DNA from: Takifugu bimaculatus
Taxonomy: Eukaryota; Chordata; Actinopteri; Tetraodontiformes; Tetraodontidae
Reading direction: 5' to 3'
NCBI GenBank assembly: GCA_004026145.2
Contig: CP034977.1
Location: 2,452,543 to 2,516,542, forward strand
DNA: 64,000 nt
Part shown: positions 14,254 through 26,121 of the stretch, piece after piece
Layout of the letters: every line of letters begins with the position of its first letter
Position numbering within the stretch: the stretch's first letter is position 1
Notes under the pieces: generated by a model
What the model was told of the DNA's origin: nothing
The model's database searches: none
What the model saw: only the letters and a program-made list of their open reading frames with translations
Translations under genes and position numbers: made by a program

Positions 14254-17200
14254 AAGGGCGACTCTGTCTCCGTCCATCAAATTCTCCACCACGGTTGCAC
14301 CAGTACAGTCACTGGAACTGAGCGGCAGCATCTGTAGGGTTTATCTTCACAATCCTGTGTTGCTTTCAGGAGGAGAAAAAAGCATTTCCTCTGACTGGGT
14401 CAGGGTATTTTGTCCAATTAAATTGTATTTTGCTCATTAACAAGGTGGAGCAAGAGTTACGTCCTATTTTTTACCGTAAAGACGCTCAAGCCTACTCATG
14501 AAACCTGTTTCCTGTTTCAGTTTCAGTCATGAAGTCGTCCATCATCCCTTCCTGTTTCCCCTATGCAAATGTCTACACAGTGATACTGCCTGGGTCATTA
14601 GGACAGATTTGCTTCCTGGTCCCCCTCATTGTCATCTCTGCTGGTCATAATGGTGCGCGACATTTCCACATGATGGTCCATTCAAGGCTGCTTCGCTGGA
14701 GCTGCGATAACACTCGTGATTGAATTTCTTTGAAGATGAAGTGGTAGAAAGATAAGCAAAGGTATCCCCTCTGTGCATGGGATTTATTAGAGAAGGTAAA
14801 ATGTCACACGGACCACGGAACATCTTTTTGGGGAGTAATTTGTTGCTTTCATCGGACTCACTCATAAAGGTCAGAACGTGAGCGCCGTGTAAGAGCAGGT
14901 CCGGAGTGTGGAGAGTGCAAATCAAATGGCTTTTCTTATCTGCCGCTGGAGCGCTCTGCGAATGAATCATTTCACTGGCCTGCCTCTCTTCTGTGGATGC
15001 CTTCCAAGGAAGGCCTTGTTGGGAGCAGCAAGGTCGCATCAAGGTCGCGCAAACACAATTAGCCAACGGACATGATCCCCAGGGCAGGAGTGACCCAAGA
15101 GTTTAGAGACATACCTGAATGAAGTGTAACTTAACTGTAAGTCATTTGATGTAGCGCTTTAGCTTTAGCATCAGTGCTTCAAAATGTAGGAGTCATGCTT
15201 TCTGTGCGACTGTTTCTTAAAACCAGTTTGGTTTGTTTTTCAGTATTCTTTAATGTTGAGCCAGTTTATGGAGTGTTTTTAATTGTTTTTATTCAATTCT
15301 TTATATACCACCGTTAATTATTTCCGTCTTTTTAACAATCCTGCCTTTGATTAATGGCCCAGACTGTCAAAGATGAAACTTTAACCTCCGACTTAATTAG
15401 CTCTGATAATGAGGCCTCGTGGCGGCTGATTAACATTTGAAAAAGTGATTGTTATTAGAGTTCATTAGCTCTCTCTGAGGTGACGAGATGACAAATGGTA
15501 TTGATGCGATGTGTAATTATCTAATGAGTGAGCTTGCCAGTGAATTTTCTTCTCTGTCATTCGCTGCACTCTTATTGGAATTACAGACACACTCTGACAT
15601 CTACAGATCACCGCCAGCACCTGTTTAAAGATTTGCCTGTGAGCGATAGAGAAGCAGCCGGCGTTAAATACTTCACCTTCAGTCCGGGTGAATGACGAAT
15701 GTCGGCTTTTCCTTCATTGGCTGGTTCACATCGCTCAGATTCTTCTGTTGTTACAGTGCAGAGGTATTTTCAGTGTATTTTCTTTAGGGCGGCAGGATTG
15801 ATTTTATCCATCACAGCAGCGCTGCAGGAAAAAGAATGGTCTGGAACGTGTGTGTAAGGCGTTTAGAGAGAGAGAGGGAGAGAGGGAGAGCCAACGACCT
15901 CCAGGCTTTGCAGCAACTGATACCGAGGATGGTTTCATTTTATTTTGGCAGTAGTTTTGTTTGCGGAGATAAAGTGGACAGTGTGAAATAGCACAGGAGT
16001 TGTGCCAAGAAACATTTTAATAACCTTCAAAATCACTAAAGGAGGATCACAAATGACCTTCCAGAACCAGTGGTGAGCTTCACTTGCTGATTTGAAGCCC
16101 ACATGCTTATTGAGGTCTCTGTGGAGAGACCAAATCGGCAGAATAAGACAATAATAGACGCTTGAGACAGGGGTCTTTCCTTTCTTTGTTCTCTTTAATA
16201 TGAATTTATCTCCTTACCCTTATTCCCAAAGTCCAAAACAAAAGCTTCAGGTGTGTAAATGCTTAATTTTGTCAGTCTCTTTTCAGTTTCTTTTCTTTTT
16301 AGATGCGTTTGCTGTATGTACCGGCTGTACAGAGCTGTCACATGACACCAGGAAAAGGCTAACAGCGCAGCGAAAGAGCATTAAAAAAACATTCCTCATC
16401 CCTTCCTGCAGTTCGACATGCAGAGAATCACCCTGGAGGAGCTGAAACACATTCTGTTCTACGCCTTCCGTGACCACCTGACGATGAAGGACATCGAGAA
16501 CATCATCATCAATGAGGAGGAGAGCCTGAAGGAGAACTCCGGGAACTGTCAGACAGAGTTCGAAGGAGGTGAGCTGAGACGCTGGAGCGTGTGAGTGATA
16601 ACGGAGAACAGGCTGCGGCCGCTGCAGGTGAAGTCAGAGTAATCCAGTGAGGGACAGCTGCCAGTGTCACCGGGTGCCTGCTGACTTATTGATTTTGGAG
16701 GCTCCAGTTCACGAACCAGCACAGATAAAATATGCATGACTCCGGTTAACTTTTTAGACATTTATAGATGCCGCAGTGGGTATTCCAGGGCTTTCCTTTC
16801 CCTCTTTTTGGAAAAAGTCCATCTTCTACAATTAATTTGTCAACAGCCCGAAACAATTTCATTCTCCTCAGAGGCAAATGTGCGTCGTGAGGATTTAGCT
16901 CTGGGCTAGACTGCAACATCCTGACATATGGAGGTACTCAGTGTCTGACTTATACTGAAGATTGTCGGGTTTTTCACAGTAAATGAGTCTATAGTAATTC
17001 CTTCTGGAAGGAGTAAACGTCTGCAGCCTTGGCTATAGAAAACAAACATTAGACTCCTTAGATTCCATTAGATCCGTTTCTTTCTTTTTTTTCCTGTAAG
17101 CATTGAAGAGAATAAATACTGGTGGCATATTACAATGCTTGGAGGAAACAACAAGGAAAGGGCTCAAATGGAATCTAACCAACCAGTCCCAACCAGTCCA

Positions 17201-19892
17201 GAAGATGGTTGGGGTCATGATAAAGGTGAGAGTCTGTACCTTCCATTGGACTGATAATACTATATATATATATTGCCCATGATGCAACGTGCTTATCACC
17301 TCTGGAGATAGCTGCTTTTACACTGAAAGAAGAGCCTGAGGTTCCTGTCATGGCTCAGAGTGACAGTAATGTTCGCCCTTCAATACAAACAAAATTTAAA
17401 CAAAATCAAAGTGAGTCCTTCTAATTTTGAAACTGTGGATCATGTCCTGGAAAATTGATCTAGGACAACATTGTCTCTCTTCATTGTTCATCTTAATCCT
17501 TAAAATCTTTAGAATTTAACATGAAGGTGTAGGTGTAAGAATGAAAATTGCATGAGAACTCATCCTGAAAATTTCCATTTCCTGACCTTTTGTGGGCTGA
17601 CGAACTGTTTCTACAAGAAGTGAGTAAAAATGTCAAGCAAAAAAACAATTATGTGAATACTCTTTTATCTTGATGAAGGAAATCTTCTTTTAAAACTACG
17701 TATTTCTTTTGATTTTAGCTTTTTTTTTTTAAAAAAAAAAAATCACATGAATTCAGATTTAGAGCAAGGTAGGGGGAACAGGGACCCCTAGTGTCTGGGA
17801 GGAGAAATATCGGCCCACCGGGTCTTGAGATGACGTGCCATCAATAATGATTAACTACTTTCTAGAGTTCTACGTTCATGTTGAAGGCAACGTTGTTACC
17901 CCGACACGGGCTTTTAACCCGACAAACTAGACCTGCATCGATTAGATTTATTTACCAGAGATCTGGGAGCACCACATGCCACACACAGACACCAAAATGT
18001 GCTCAGTCATAGAGAAATCAATCGTTTCAGCCACAGCACATCCTGCTGAGTACAATTCATCACACTACCGTGGTGCTTACCGCTTCACCACCCTGATATA
18101 CGAGGAAGCATAAAAGGCTCCTGATTTCCCTCCTGCTCCACTGCACTATGGGATCAATATGAAGTGGAGCTGCAAAACAATAGAAGGGGAACGCAACCAC
18201 TGAAGTTTACAGGCACCGATTCAGTGCAGAGCGGAGTCCTGCAATATGAGTAAAATGGGAAGTGCTTTGGGGGCTAATTTTGTCCCTGGGGTTCTAAAAC
18301 TTACATAAACACCAGTATTATAGATGAAAATGATGTGATGTGTTTGGTGTTATTAAACCAGAGAGACAGGTAAGAGTTAGCTGTCTGGAAACCCGCTTAT
18401 GCTTAATTTTATTCATGGCTGCAGCGGCCCTTTGGAGAAAACCTATTGTGAATGTTTGGCACGTTCGTAGCAACGTAGAGGAGCCGAGAAGGTGTTTTAC
18501 GAGGATGACAGCAGGTCCAGGCGGCTGGACTGGGAGCTAACGTCTAGACCACGTCTCAGCTCCAGTCTTCAACCTGCCAGCAGCCGAACATATGCTCGTT
18601 CCATTGGCGCCCTCTTTAAATCAGCAGAATTGATGCCTATGAATTCTCCACAGAAGGGCTCTTAATAATCCATCATGCCGCTCTCTTTGACGGTGGAGAC
18701 GCTCGGATCCACTCATATATAAGCTGGCAGGTTGCTGAAACAGCTGCATTGACAAAGAAAAGCAGTTATACATTTTCACACAAATGTGGATATTCTTTTT
18801 CTTTCTTTTTGGCGACCAAAGTCAGCCAATCATTTGGTTCGGTGAATATTTTTTTTAATTATGTCGGCAGGCTCTCAGTCAGAGAAAGAGCTCACATATG
18901 ACCCAGTTCATGTCCCAGTTCCACAGGATCTCATTTCCGGTGCCATCCAGAGGTGTGAAGTGGCGTTCCGGAGGGTTCCCAAAAGAATTGGTTTGTTTAA
19001 ATAAACCAAGAAGTACCAGGATGTGTAAGAAATTCAGTGTAGACTCACTAAAACAGCTGTGTGTATCTAATGGTAAGGATATCGCTTTGGGTTAAAAAAA
19101 AAAAAAAAAAAAGCAGTGTGCCTGACATCGTATATGATGTGAGAGTCTGGAATAGTGTTTTAAAGTGGAAAGTTCCTAATAATGACACCACCAGAGATGC
19201 AGGAGTCAAGAAAGACGGAGCCCTTCCCGTCCTTACTTTCCACTTTGGATTTTCCTTAGAAGAGCAGTCAAGAAGCAGTTTTGATGACTTTAGTGCTTCT
19301 TGAAATGAGAGATAAAAATAGAACGAGTGGAAGTGTGAGCCATAGCTGCGGGTCATTGGCTCGACTCCCCTAATTGCAGCAGGGCTGTAAAATCATCTCA
19401 GCAGTTCGCCTGACCTGCAGTGGGAAGAGGTGCCAGGTTACAGGTCGGCACAGGAGGCAGATTCAGGCAGAAAATGATCAAGAGAGTGTGTGAGGGAGTG
19501 AGCGAGCCCGGTATTTGTCATAAAGCATCCACGTTCAAGGTGATGTCAATTAATCCCTCTTAATACCACTCACCCTTTAAACTGCACTTTGCAACTCATT
19601 TCATTATTGATTGGACAGATCCTGAAATCTTTGGATTCAGACAGCTGGGAAAACCAGCCTTTTAAATGCGCCATGACAATCAACGTCTCACCCAAAGACA
19701 GTTAGCCAGCCATCGTTTTTTTATTGCTGGTTTTAATATTCTCTTTCCCTTGTCTTAACCTCAGTTCACCCTTCAAAGAAGAACCGTCAGACGTGCGTGA
19801 GGAAGAGCCTCATCTGCGCCTTCGCCATGGCATTCATCATCAGCGTCATGCTGATCGCAGCCAATCAGATGCTGAGGAATGGCATGGAGTAG
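4418..19892 (+). CDS. caln1: Calneuron-1, neuronal EF-hand calcium sensor (5 coding exons)
   Basis: Coding exons are 4418-4532, 7625-7768, 10295-10407, 16412-16568 and 19765-19892. All introns are GT-AG, phases agree, and the product is 218 residues (human CALN1 219). EF-hand 1 (loop 48-59, D-R-D-G-N-G...E) and EF-hand 2 (loop 84-95, D-M-D-G-D-G...E) keep canonical calcium ligands. The second pair of EF-hands is degenerate, as in the family. A hydrophobic tail at 191-209 followed by a few residues is the tail anchor that holds calneurons on Golgi and vesicle membranes. Family knowledge: calneurons sense calcium at the trans-Golgi and restrain PI4-kinase IIIbeta. The ATG at 4418 has A at -3 and gives the MPFHHVTAGLLYKG start shared with human. 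The exon begins at 4411 with bases that read in frame as (W)EK, as in the longer human isoform, so an upstream coding exon may lie outside the window. The gene converges on galnt17. Confidence 0.96.
4533..7624 (+). other. caln1 intron with an AT-rich homeodomain-motif block
   Basis: Intron from donor GTGAGG (4533) to acceptor TTTGGCAG (7624). No coding exon is seen inside. A short CT run lies near 6850-6870. The stretch around 6340-6690 is unusually dense in TAATTA, TGATTGAT and ATTTATTATTGG-like words and resembles a conserved regulatory block. That is inference only. Confidence 0.55.
7769..10294 (+). other. caln1 intron between EF-hand exons
   Basis: The intron splits the second EF-hand loop after its third aspartate-containing codon (GAC G|GT). 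Donor is GTGAGT at 7769, acceptor GTGCCAG at 10285-10294. I see no other gene, RNA or clear repeat in it. Confidence 0.7.
10408..16411 (+). other. Largest caln1 intron (6.0 kb)
   Basis: Donor GTAAGT at 10408 and acceptor CTTCCTGCAG at 16402-16411 flank the intron. It contains a perfect CT microsatellite (14217-14250) and a low-GC block at about 15340-15560 rich in TTAATTAG/TGATTAA words, a candidate conserved non-coding element. No splice-bounded coding sequence was found. Confidence 0.65.
14217..14250. repeat. (CT)17 microsatellite
   Basis: Uninterrupted 34-nt CT dinucleotide run in the large caln1 intron. Nothing around it suggests function. Confidence 0.97.
16569..19764 (+). other. Last caln1 intron
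   Basis: Donor GTGAGC at 16569, acceptor TTAACCTCAG at 19755-19764. Inside are an 11-T/12-A palindromic run at 17720-17742 and an A homopolymer at about 19095-19112. Neither is bounded by anything that looks like a processed gene copy. No exon is recognised. Confidence 0.65.
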
Positions 19893-20596
19893 CTCCGCCT
19901 ACCGTTCATGTGGAACGAGCATGTGCATGCCACTGGGTGAGGCCGAATCCCTGTTAACAGGAGAAGGAAGAATGATCAAAGTCATCTACAGCATCAACTT
20001 TTCAAGATTTTTTTTAAAAAGAAAATTCTGGACACAAGCGGCACCTCTTCACCCAACACCTAATGTAAGCCAGCACGAGGGGTCGTTCAGGATTCCTCCC
20101 CCTTTACTCTGACAGGGACTCTCAAGGGCTGACAACACACGTAATACTTTGTGTCTGTTTCCCTGATGCAACTTCAAGTCAAGTGCACGAGTTCAGAGCT
20201 GCGTAGCTTCACCAGCAGCAGAGACGTGGCCTGTGTCTGCAGATCTGTCCCCACCGGGACACCAGTGAGCTAACGATGCTGCAGCCTGGGCTCACAGAGC
20301 GGGATGGAACATTCTTCCTGTGATCCGACTTCCTGGAAGGATGAATAGTGAAATCCTAAACGTGACTCCTCACCCTCTACAGTTGAGCTTTCAGTCTTTA
20401 GCTTCATCACCATAAAAGCTGGGAAAATGAGTCCTTCCTTTAAACCTCCACATATATTGTATTTAAATTGTGTTTTGCAGTTTGCCTCAGCAACGGGGGC
20501 TGTAGTCATGTGCCAGAACGCATCCCATTTGGTTTAGTGTTGGACAGAAAAAGTTAAATAAGGTAAGACCCTTTTTTTTGCCAGGATGATAATTAA

Positions 20597-20602
20597 AATA
20601 AA
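20597..20602 (+). terminator. Proximal candidate polyadenylation signal of caln1
   Basis: AATAAA about 700 nt after the stop codon, followed by T-rich sequence (TCTCATTTTTAATT). Use of this site would drop both Pumilio-type words and the CTCF-like site from the transcript. Confidence 0.4.
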
Positions 20603-21985
20603 TGAGATTATCGTGAATTTCTCTCATTTTTAATTAGATTCTGTTTGGGTTTCTTGAATCTCTGCACGTTTTTTCCCCTAATGATTCTTTTCTCAACATT
20701 GGCTCAGCTGTAGTGCCATCAGCCGATTCTGGCCAGTTCCTGGTATGACTACCATGTGGCAGACTGAAATGATTGTTGATGATCTGTGAATTTAAGATGC
20801 AGTTAGCTCTGAACTCCTGCACTCCCTCAGCTCCACCTGTGATGTGGGGTCTTAAACACCTGTATTATGTGCATGTGATCGAGTCGGTGTCCTCTGTAAA
20901 TATTAACGTCTCAAAGTCTCAGTATTACGTGTCTCAAATGTCTGTCACAGGTTAGAAATGTCTCTGTATGTGCATGATTTTCACGGGCTCCTCTCACTCG
21001 GGTACTGAGATGCAGGGAGGGTGAACAGCAGGTAATAGGACTTACTGCTTCCTGTCAACCCTAAAGCCATAATCCTGCAGAGGTTAGCCAGATTGCGCTG
21101 TTCCTCCTCTCACATACGAAAGCATATAGGATATTCGTCCGCGTAGGGCCTAGTTTTATTCCTGTTATTGTTTTGGCTGTGCATCTGTCAGTACCTTCCA
21201 ATACGGAAACGAGGAGGCTTGTAACTATGTGAAAGACTGCCATCTAGTGGTGAAGAAGACACATTGTTAATGCGCGTGTGACAGACCATAAAATGTGCCA
21301 CATGTGACTCTCAAAACATCGTATTCAGTGTCTATCGGTGTCTCTCTTAAATGTTAAAATAATTTATGTATATTGTATAGGATGCAAATACTGCAGATAA
21401 AGCAGCACAACACATAAAAAAACACACATATATTTGTAGGAATAGATTACTTCCCTATGGCAGACAAAGTCTTTTTAAACCGGAAAAAAGGTTTATTCAC
21501 AAGTAAAGGCTGAATAAAGAGTTGTGTTGTAGGTCACACTGCTTTTTTGTGTAATTATTAATTTTTGTAATCATTTCAGTTATGCAGGATGTTTCTTACT
21601 GAATTCAGAGTCACTGTTGCAGTGTAGTAAGTAACTGGAAAAGTTTGTGCTTATTTTATTTGGTTTTTTTCCCCCTTTGGGGTATGTTTCTCAGGATGTA
21701 AGTCACGGTTTTGCTGTAACCAAACGGTCACTACTCCTTCGTGGTTGCATGTGACAGTCAGCAGTTTGAGGTCAGCAGTATGGTGGGTGGATCCCATGTC
21801 TCTTTTTATTTTGTCTCATATTGTACAAAGATAATGATTCAGCATATTCATTTAACAAGCTCACACTATACATATTTTGCATGTGCAATACTTAAAACTA
21901 TAAAGTAGAGAGAAACTTGTTCCTATTTATTAGAAGCATCATATTGTAAATATTGAAAATCTGTACAAAATGAAAGGATTAAGGC

Positions 21986-21991
21986 AATAAA
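21986..21991 (+). terminator. Distal polyadenylation signal of caln1
   Basis: Canonical AATAAA followed within 10 nt by a GTG plus T-run downstream element (GTGTTTTTTTTT). It is the last good signal before the convergent galnt17 transcription unit. Confidence 0.7.
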
Positions 21992-22010
21992 AGTGTTTTT
22001 TTTTAATTAA

Positions 22011-23230
22011 CTGGTGCTCTGCTTTGGTTTAAGTGAAGGATTCAGGTTTGCCTTTAGTTATGTTAATATACACCACTGATTTTCCATTATGTATTGTTTC
22101 TTATATCAAATGGGATCTTTTACTAACTCACTGCATAAAACCCTCACATTTGCAAATAGAAATTGTGATTGATATCATATGTTCCATATGGTTTTATTTA
22201 AATGAGCCGTACTTCAATCTTTTTACCCTTCTTTTATACTGTGCTGTAAGAGTAAAGGTGTGTTGTTAATGCATGAATATCTTACCATTTTACACAGATC
22301 CAAATGCAAATTGAGATGATGGATCTGCTGCAGGCTCAGACTCCAGCGTCTAAACTCGTCCTTCATGTCATTGTTCTCCCTCACCTCTCAACTGTGAGAC
22401 ACCACAACTTTAAACTAAATCCTTTCCCCCCTTTTTTTAACAAACCTTTTCTTCATTGACCATTTTTAATTCACTGTCCTTTAGAATACCTGTGCATTTG
22501 AGACCTAATTTGTTGACTTTCACCGCGCTTAAATTTGACATTTAGGAGGACAAACCTAACGAAACGTGTCTGCAGATTCCTTTCACGGCCAGAATGGATG
22601 AGTAGGTTTGTGAATTAGTCTGATCATCATTCAGTGTTGTTATTAGCATGCAGGCTCTGCCCTCCAGAGTCACACCACCCTCTCTGGCTCTGTGCTGAGA
22701 ACTGGTCCTTGTGCTCCCAGCATGCTCCTCCTTTTACATTTACATTTCCCCCCACAGCCGAGTGAGAGTCTGAATTCAGCATGTGCCTCAAGGACACCAC
22801 TCACAGGGTGCGTGACTGTTGCATGATTCAATTCATAACTTTGCATTTGTAGAACAGCATCACTAATGTGGAGCCATCTGCCATTGATGCCCCTTAAAAG
22901 AAAGGGTGTGATTAAACTGTTCATAAGACAGGTTGGTGTTGGTTGCACCAGATGCCCCCCAGCAGGCAACTGAACAGGAAAAACTCTTTTCATGTGATCC
23001 TTTTGGAGCAGATGTAAAGGACAGGTGGAGGTGTAATGTGTTGGCCGAAGTCTTGTGAATTTCTCCTGTGAAAATATTAATGGATGTTTAGTGATTTCTA
23101 CATTTTGAGCCTCTGATTTGACTGTATTTTCACGCTGATGCTAATGACTTTAGCCTTTAACCAACCCAAACGTATAGTGTGCATAACTGAATAATAAATG
23201 CAATTCCACCCTCAAAACAGAAATGCAAAA
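22011..23230. other. Intergenic gap between convergent caln1 and galnt17
   Basis: About 1.2 kb separates the inferred 3' ends of the two convergent genes. No coding sequence, RNA gene or clear mobile element is visible. The first 300 bases are AT-rich. Confidence 0.6.
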
Positions 23231-23246
23231 AGAAGTAAACCAATTC

Positions 23247-23252
23247 TTTATT
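23247..23252 (-). terminator. Candidate polyadenylation signal of galnt17
   Basis: TTTATT on the plus strand is AATAAA on the minus strand, about 980 nt after the galnt17 stop codon, with T/G-rich sequence beyond it in the gene direction. A second candidate AATAAA lies at 23407-23412, so the 3' UTR may be about 0.8 or 1.0 kb. The 3' UTR itself (23240-24233) shows no other feature. Confidence 0.5.
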
Positions 23253-24233
23253 GGAAGACAATATTGCAAGCAAAAAATCCATTTGATAACACTGATTTGA
23301 ATTAATGACATCGCACATCTCAAGACGATAACATCGACAGCTCTGAGGCCCACATTTACACAACCATCCATGATTCCGCTTAACCTCCTCGCCTACCCTG
23401 CAGTTGTTTATTTGCATCCAAAGCAACAGTGATTCGGGCTGCAGCCTGCTGGTTTTGGCATCTGCATCGGAGCTATGGCACTCAGTTATGGGTCACAGAC
23501 CCATAAACGGGCTCAGCCCAACGTTTCCCCCTCTGCTCACACCTATAGTCATGCTACAAGTTGCACTAAACATGGCAACTGAAGACATTAAATACAAAAT
23601 AACAGAAAAACTAAATCATAAATCTGATTTCCCCCTGCTGGAACCAGGATTTCGGATAACTTGCAATAAAACGCGCAGAAAAATCGGGGTGGGGGCTCTT
23701 CTGCGCTAAAGATTAGAAACTATTAATATCAGTTTCCTTCCTTCTAACATATTTACAGGGATCAGGTGTCTTTGAAGAAAATAAGTCACTTTTGGACACA
23801 AATGTTTAAACCACTGAAGTGATCTACAGTGGTGTTTGGATCAGTGCATTTTCCCTTCATTCATATCAAATGCTGCAGAAACAGGATCGTAGAAACCTTT
23901 TTTCTCCCTTCAGAAGAGGACATGTCAGACAGACAACATTTGGCTGATGACATCTAAACACAGCATAGAAATGTTGCACATATAGAAATCAGGGCGATGT
24001 CACATCCAAAATGTAAAGAAAACGGCCCTCGTGCTTCACTTGCATCATGTCCAATGTTCAGTTGTTGGAGGACAAAAATCCTGAACAAAATGTGTTTTGC
24101 TGAGACCCTAAACAGCTCAGATCTTCTTGACCCCATCTTGGTCCTGAGAGGGAAAAGGGCCGCTGCCTCGGTACTCCCGAGGTCGCATCCCAGCTCTTCG
24201 CTCTCACTGGTGCCTGGAAAATAGTCCCGCTGA

Positions 24234-26087
24234 TTACTGCTTCATCGTGTTCTTGATGATCCACCGTTGGCCAGTGCAGGGCTGCAGGATCAGCAGGTGG
24301 CCAAAGTAAACGTTAGCGGGCACCACCTCCAGACATCTTCCCGTGGCCTGATTTACAATGGATTCGTTCTGCGGGGGGGGGGGACACATGTGGCGCTCAC
24401 ATTATCAATCAGTTCACGGACAGTAAACAACGATTTGGGTGCTTGGATATTCTCACTTGAGAGAAATGCCACGTCATCTGCTTGGCGTTGGTCACCCTGT
24501 CACAGTTGATGAGCTGAGGGAAGCTGCTGAGCTGGTCGTCGACCACGCAGCGAGTGTCCTCCCCCGTGCTTCCCAGAGGACCCAAGAAGAGCTGTCCCTC
24601 TTTGGTGTAACGTCCCAGCTGCGGCAAATCACAAAAACTCCGATAGATACCGGCTCTGAGATGAGCACATTTTCCTAAAGCTAGCATTGGATTAACGCAA
24701 ACACCTATACGTTAAAGCAATATGAGGTTCAATTTTCCCTGAAGCCCCCGGTAACGCTGTGGGCAGTTCAAGAATCGCCCCGAGTGGACTGACGGGCTGA
24801 GGAGGTGACACTGCCCAACGGAGGGCTTCAACACAACGAGTGCAGCACAGACAGGACAACAGCCTCCTCAGAGGAGTCTGTCCAGCCTGCACAGCTGCAC
24901 ATCCCAGAGCTGCTGAAGAAAAGAAGGAGTTGTGTGTGCTCATGGAAGAGAGTGATGCATCTTTCTTTTTTAAATCTCTACCTGGGGTCCCCATCCGTGG
25001 CAGGGGTGCAGGGTGGCCGTGTGGTTCTCTTTTATCCCCTGATCCATACACAGGTGGCTCACTTTAGAGTTACGGATCTGAAATAAAAACGCATATTCTT
25101 TAAAAAAGAGATTCGATTTGTTTGGATTGTTCCTGTTTTGGATGCTGGCTCACCTCGCCGTAGAACAAGGTGTTGTTGTACCTCCTCATCTCTGGATAAA
25201 CGTTCTCCAGGTACCACTCAAAGCTTTTACACTGCAGACTCTTCCTCAGCGCGACCCTCTGGGAGATGTCGCCGTAATCAATGCCGTGGTTCTGCCAGAG
25301 CAGGGTTAAAGCCAAAACTTAATCCAGAACATTTTGGGTCTAGATCTAATGAATAAAAGCGAGAAGCCCTCTCACCTCCATGGGGATGTTCCAGGCCAGG
25401 TAGACGTTGGACCTGTATTCATCCATCCAGACCTCAGCCACGCGGAGAGCGTTACGGCGCGTGTGGTAAGCGATGTTGCTGTGGTAGGGCTTCTTGACCC
25501 GCGCGATGTGAGCCACCCTGGAACATGGCAGCACCTCCATGCTGCCTCCACAGAGCCACACCTGCAGGAGTCAGTGTTAAAAGAAGAGGGAGATCAGATA
25601 AACTCCACAAAATGGGTTTTTTTTCTCACATTTTGTGCAGTGTGTAGCCATGCAGATGGGAAGGAAAATGAGAGGAAACGTGGTGACACACACCCTAATG
25701 CCAAGCTCGATGTTCTCCCCTCCGTACACGTCCATGCCCGAGTCCAGCAGGCCCAGTTCGCCAAAGTAATCCCGGTTGGCCACGAAGGAGCAGCCAATCA
25801 TGGCAGGAGTCCTGGCATGAGAAAAACAATAAAAATCTTTCTTTTTTCCTATTTCTACCTGAGCGATGAACAAACGGGTCATGCCTGATGGGAGCAGACG
25901 CGTCTCCCTCGTCCCACCACTGCTTGGGCGGGTTGATGTACATGCACCACAGCTCCCAGTTGTAGCCGTGGCCGGAGTTCTCGTAGCGCTCCACCTCAAA
26001 CGTGTCGTGCTTGATGTTGTCAATGGAGGGAAGAATAATCCTCTTGTAGTCCTCTTTTATTCTGGCCAGGACCGGCTCGGCCCTGTC

Positions 26088-26121
<34 letters not shown>

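Larger units (their letters stand above)
19893..22010 (+). other. caln1: caln1 3' UTR (about 2.1 kb)
   Basis: Sequence from the TAG at 19890-19892 to about 20 nt beyond the AATAAA at 21986-21991. An earlier AATAAA at 20597-20602 could give a short 3' UTR form of about 0.7 kb. The stretch holds no other open frame of note. Two Pumilio-type words TGTAAATA occur at 20895-20902 and 21945-21952, and one perfect CTCF-type consensus lies at 21237-21250. Ends are inferred from signals, not from transcript data. Confidence 0.6.

Noticed and set aside
14632..15066. 144-codon minus-strand frame in the caln1 intron
   Set aside because: No recognisable domain, no splice context, and low-complexity tail. 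Taken as chance.
19095..19112. Poly-A run as the tail of a processed pseudogene or SINE
   Set aside because: No gene-like or tRNA-like sequence precedes it and no target duplication is visible.
25334..25888. 184-codon plus-strand frame
   Set aside because: Antisense shadow of galnt17 exons 6 and 7, whose minus-strand translation matches GALNT17 closely.
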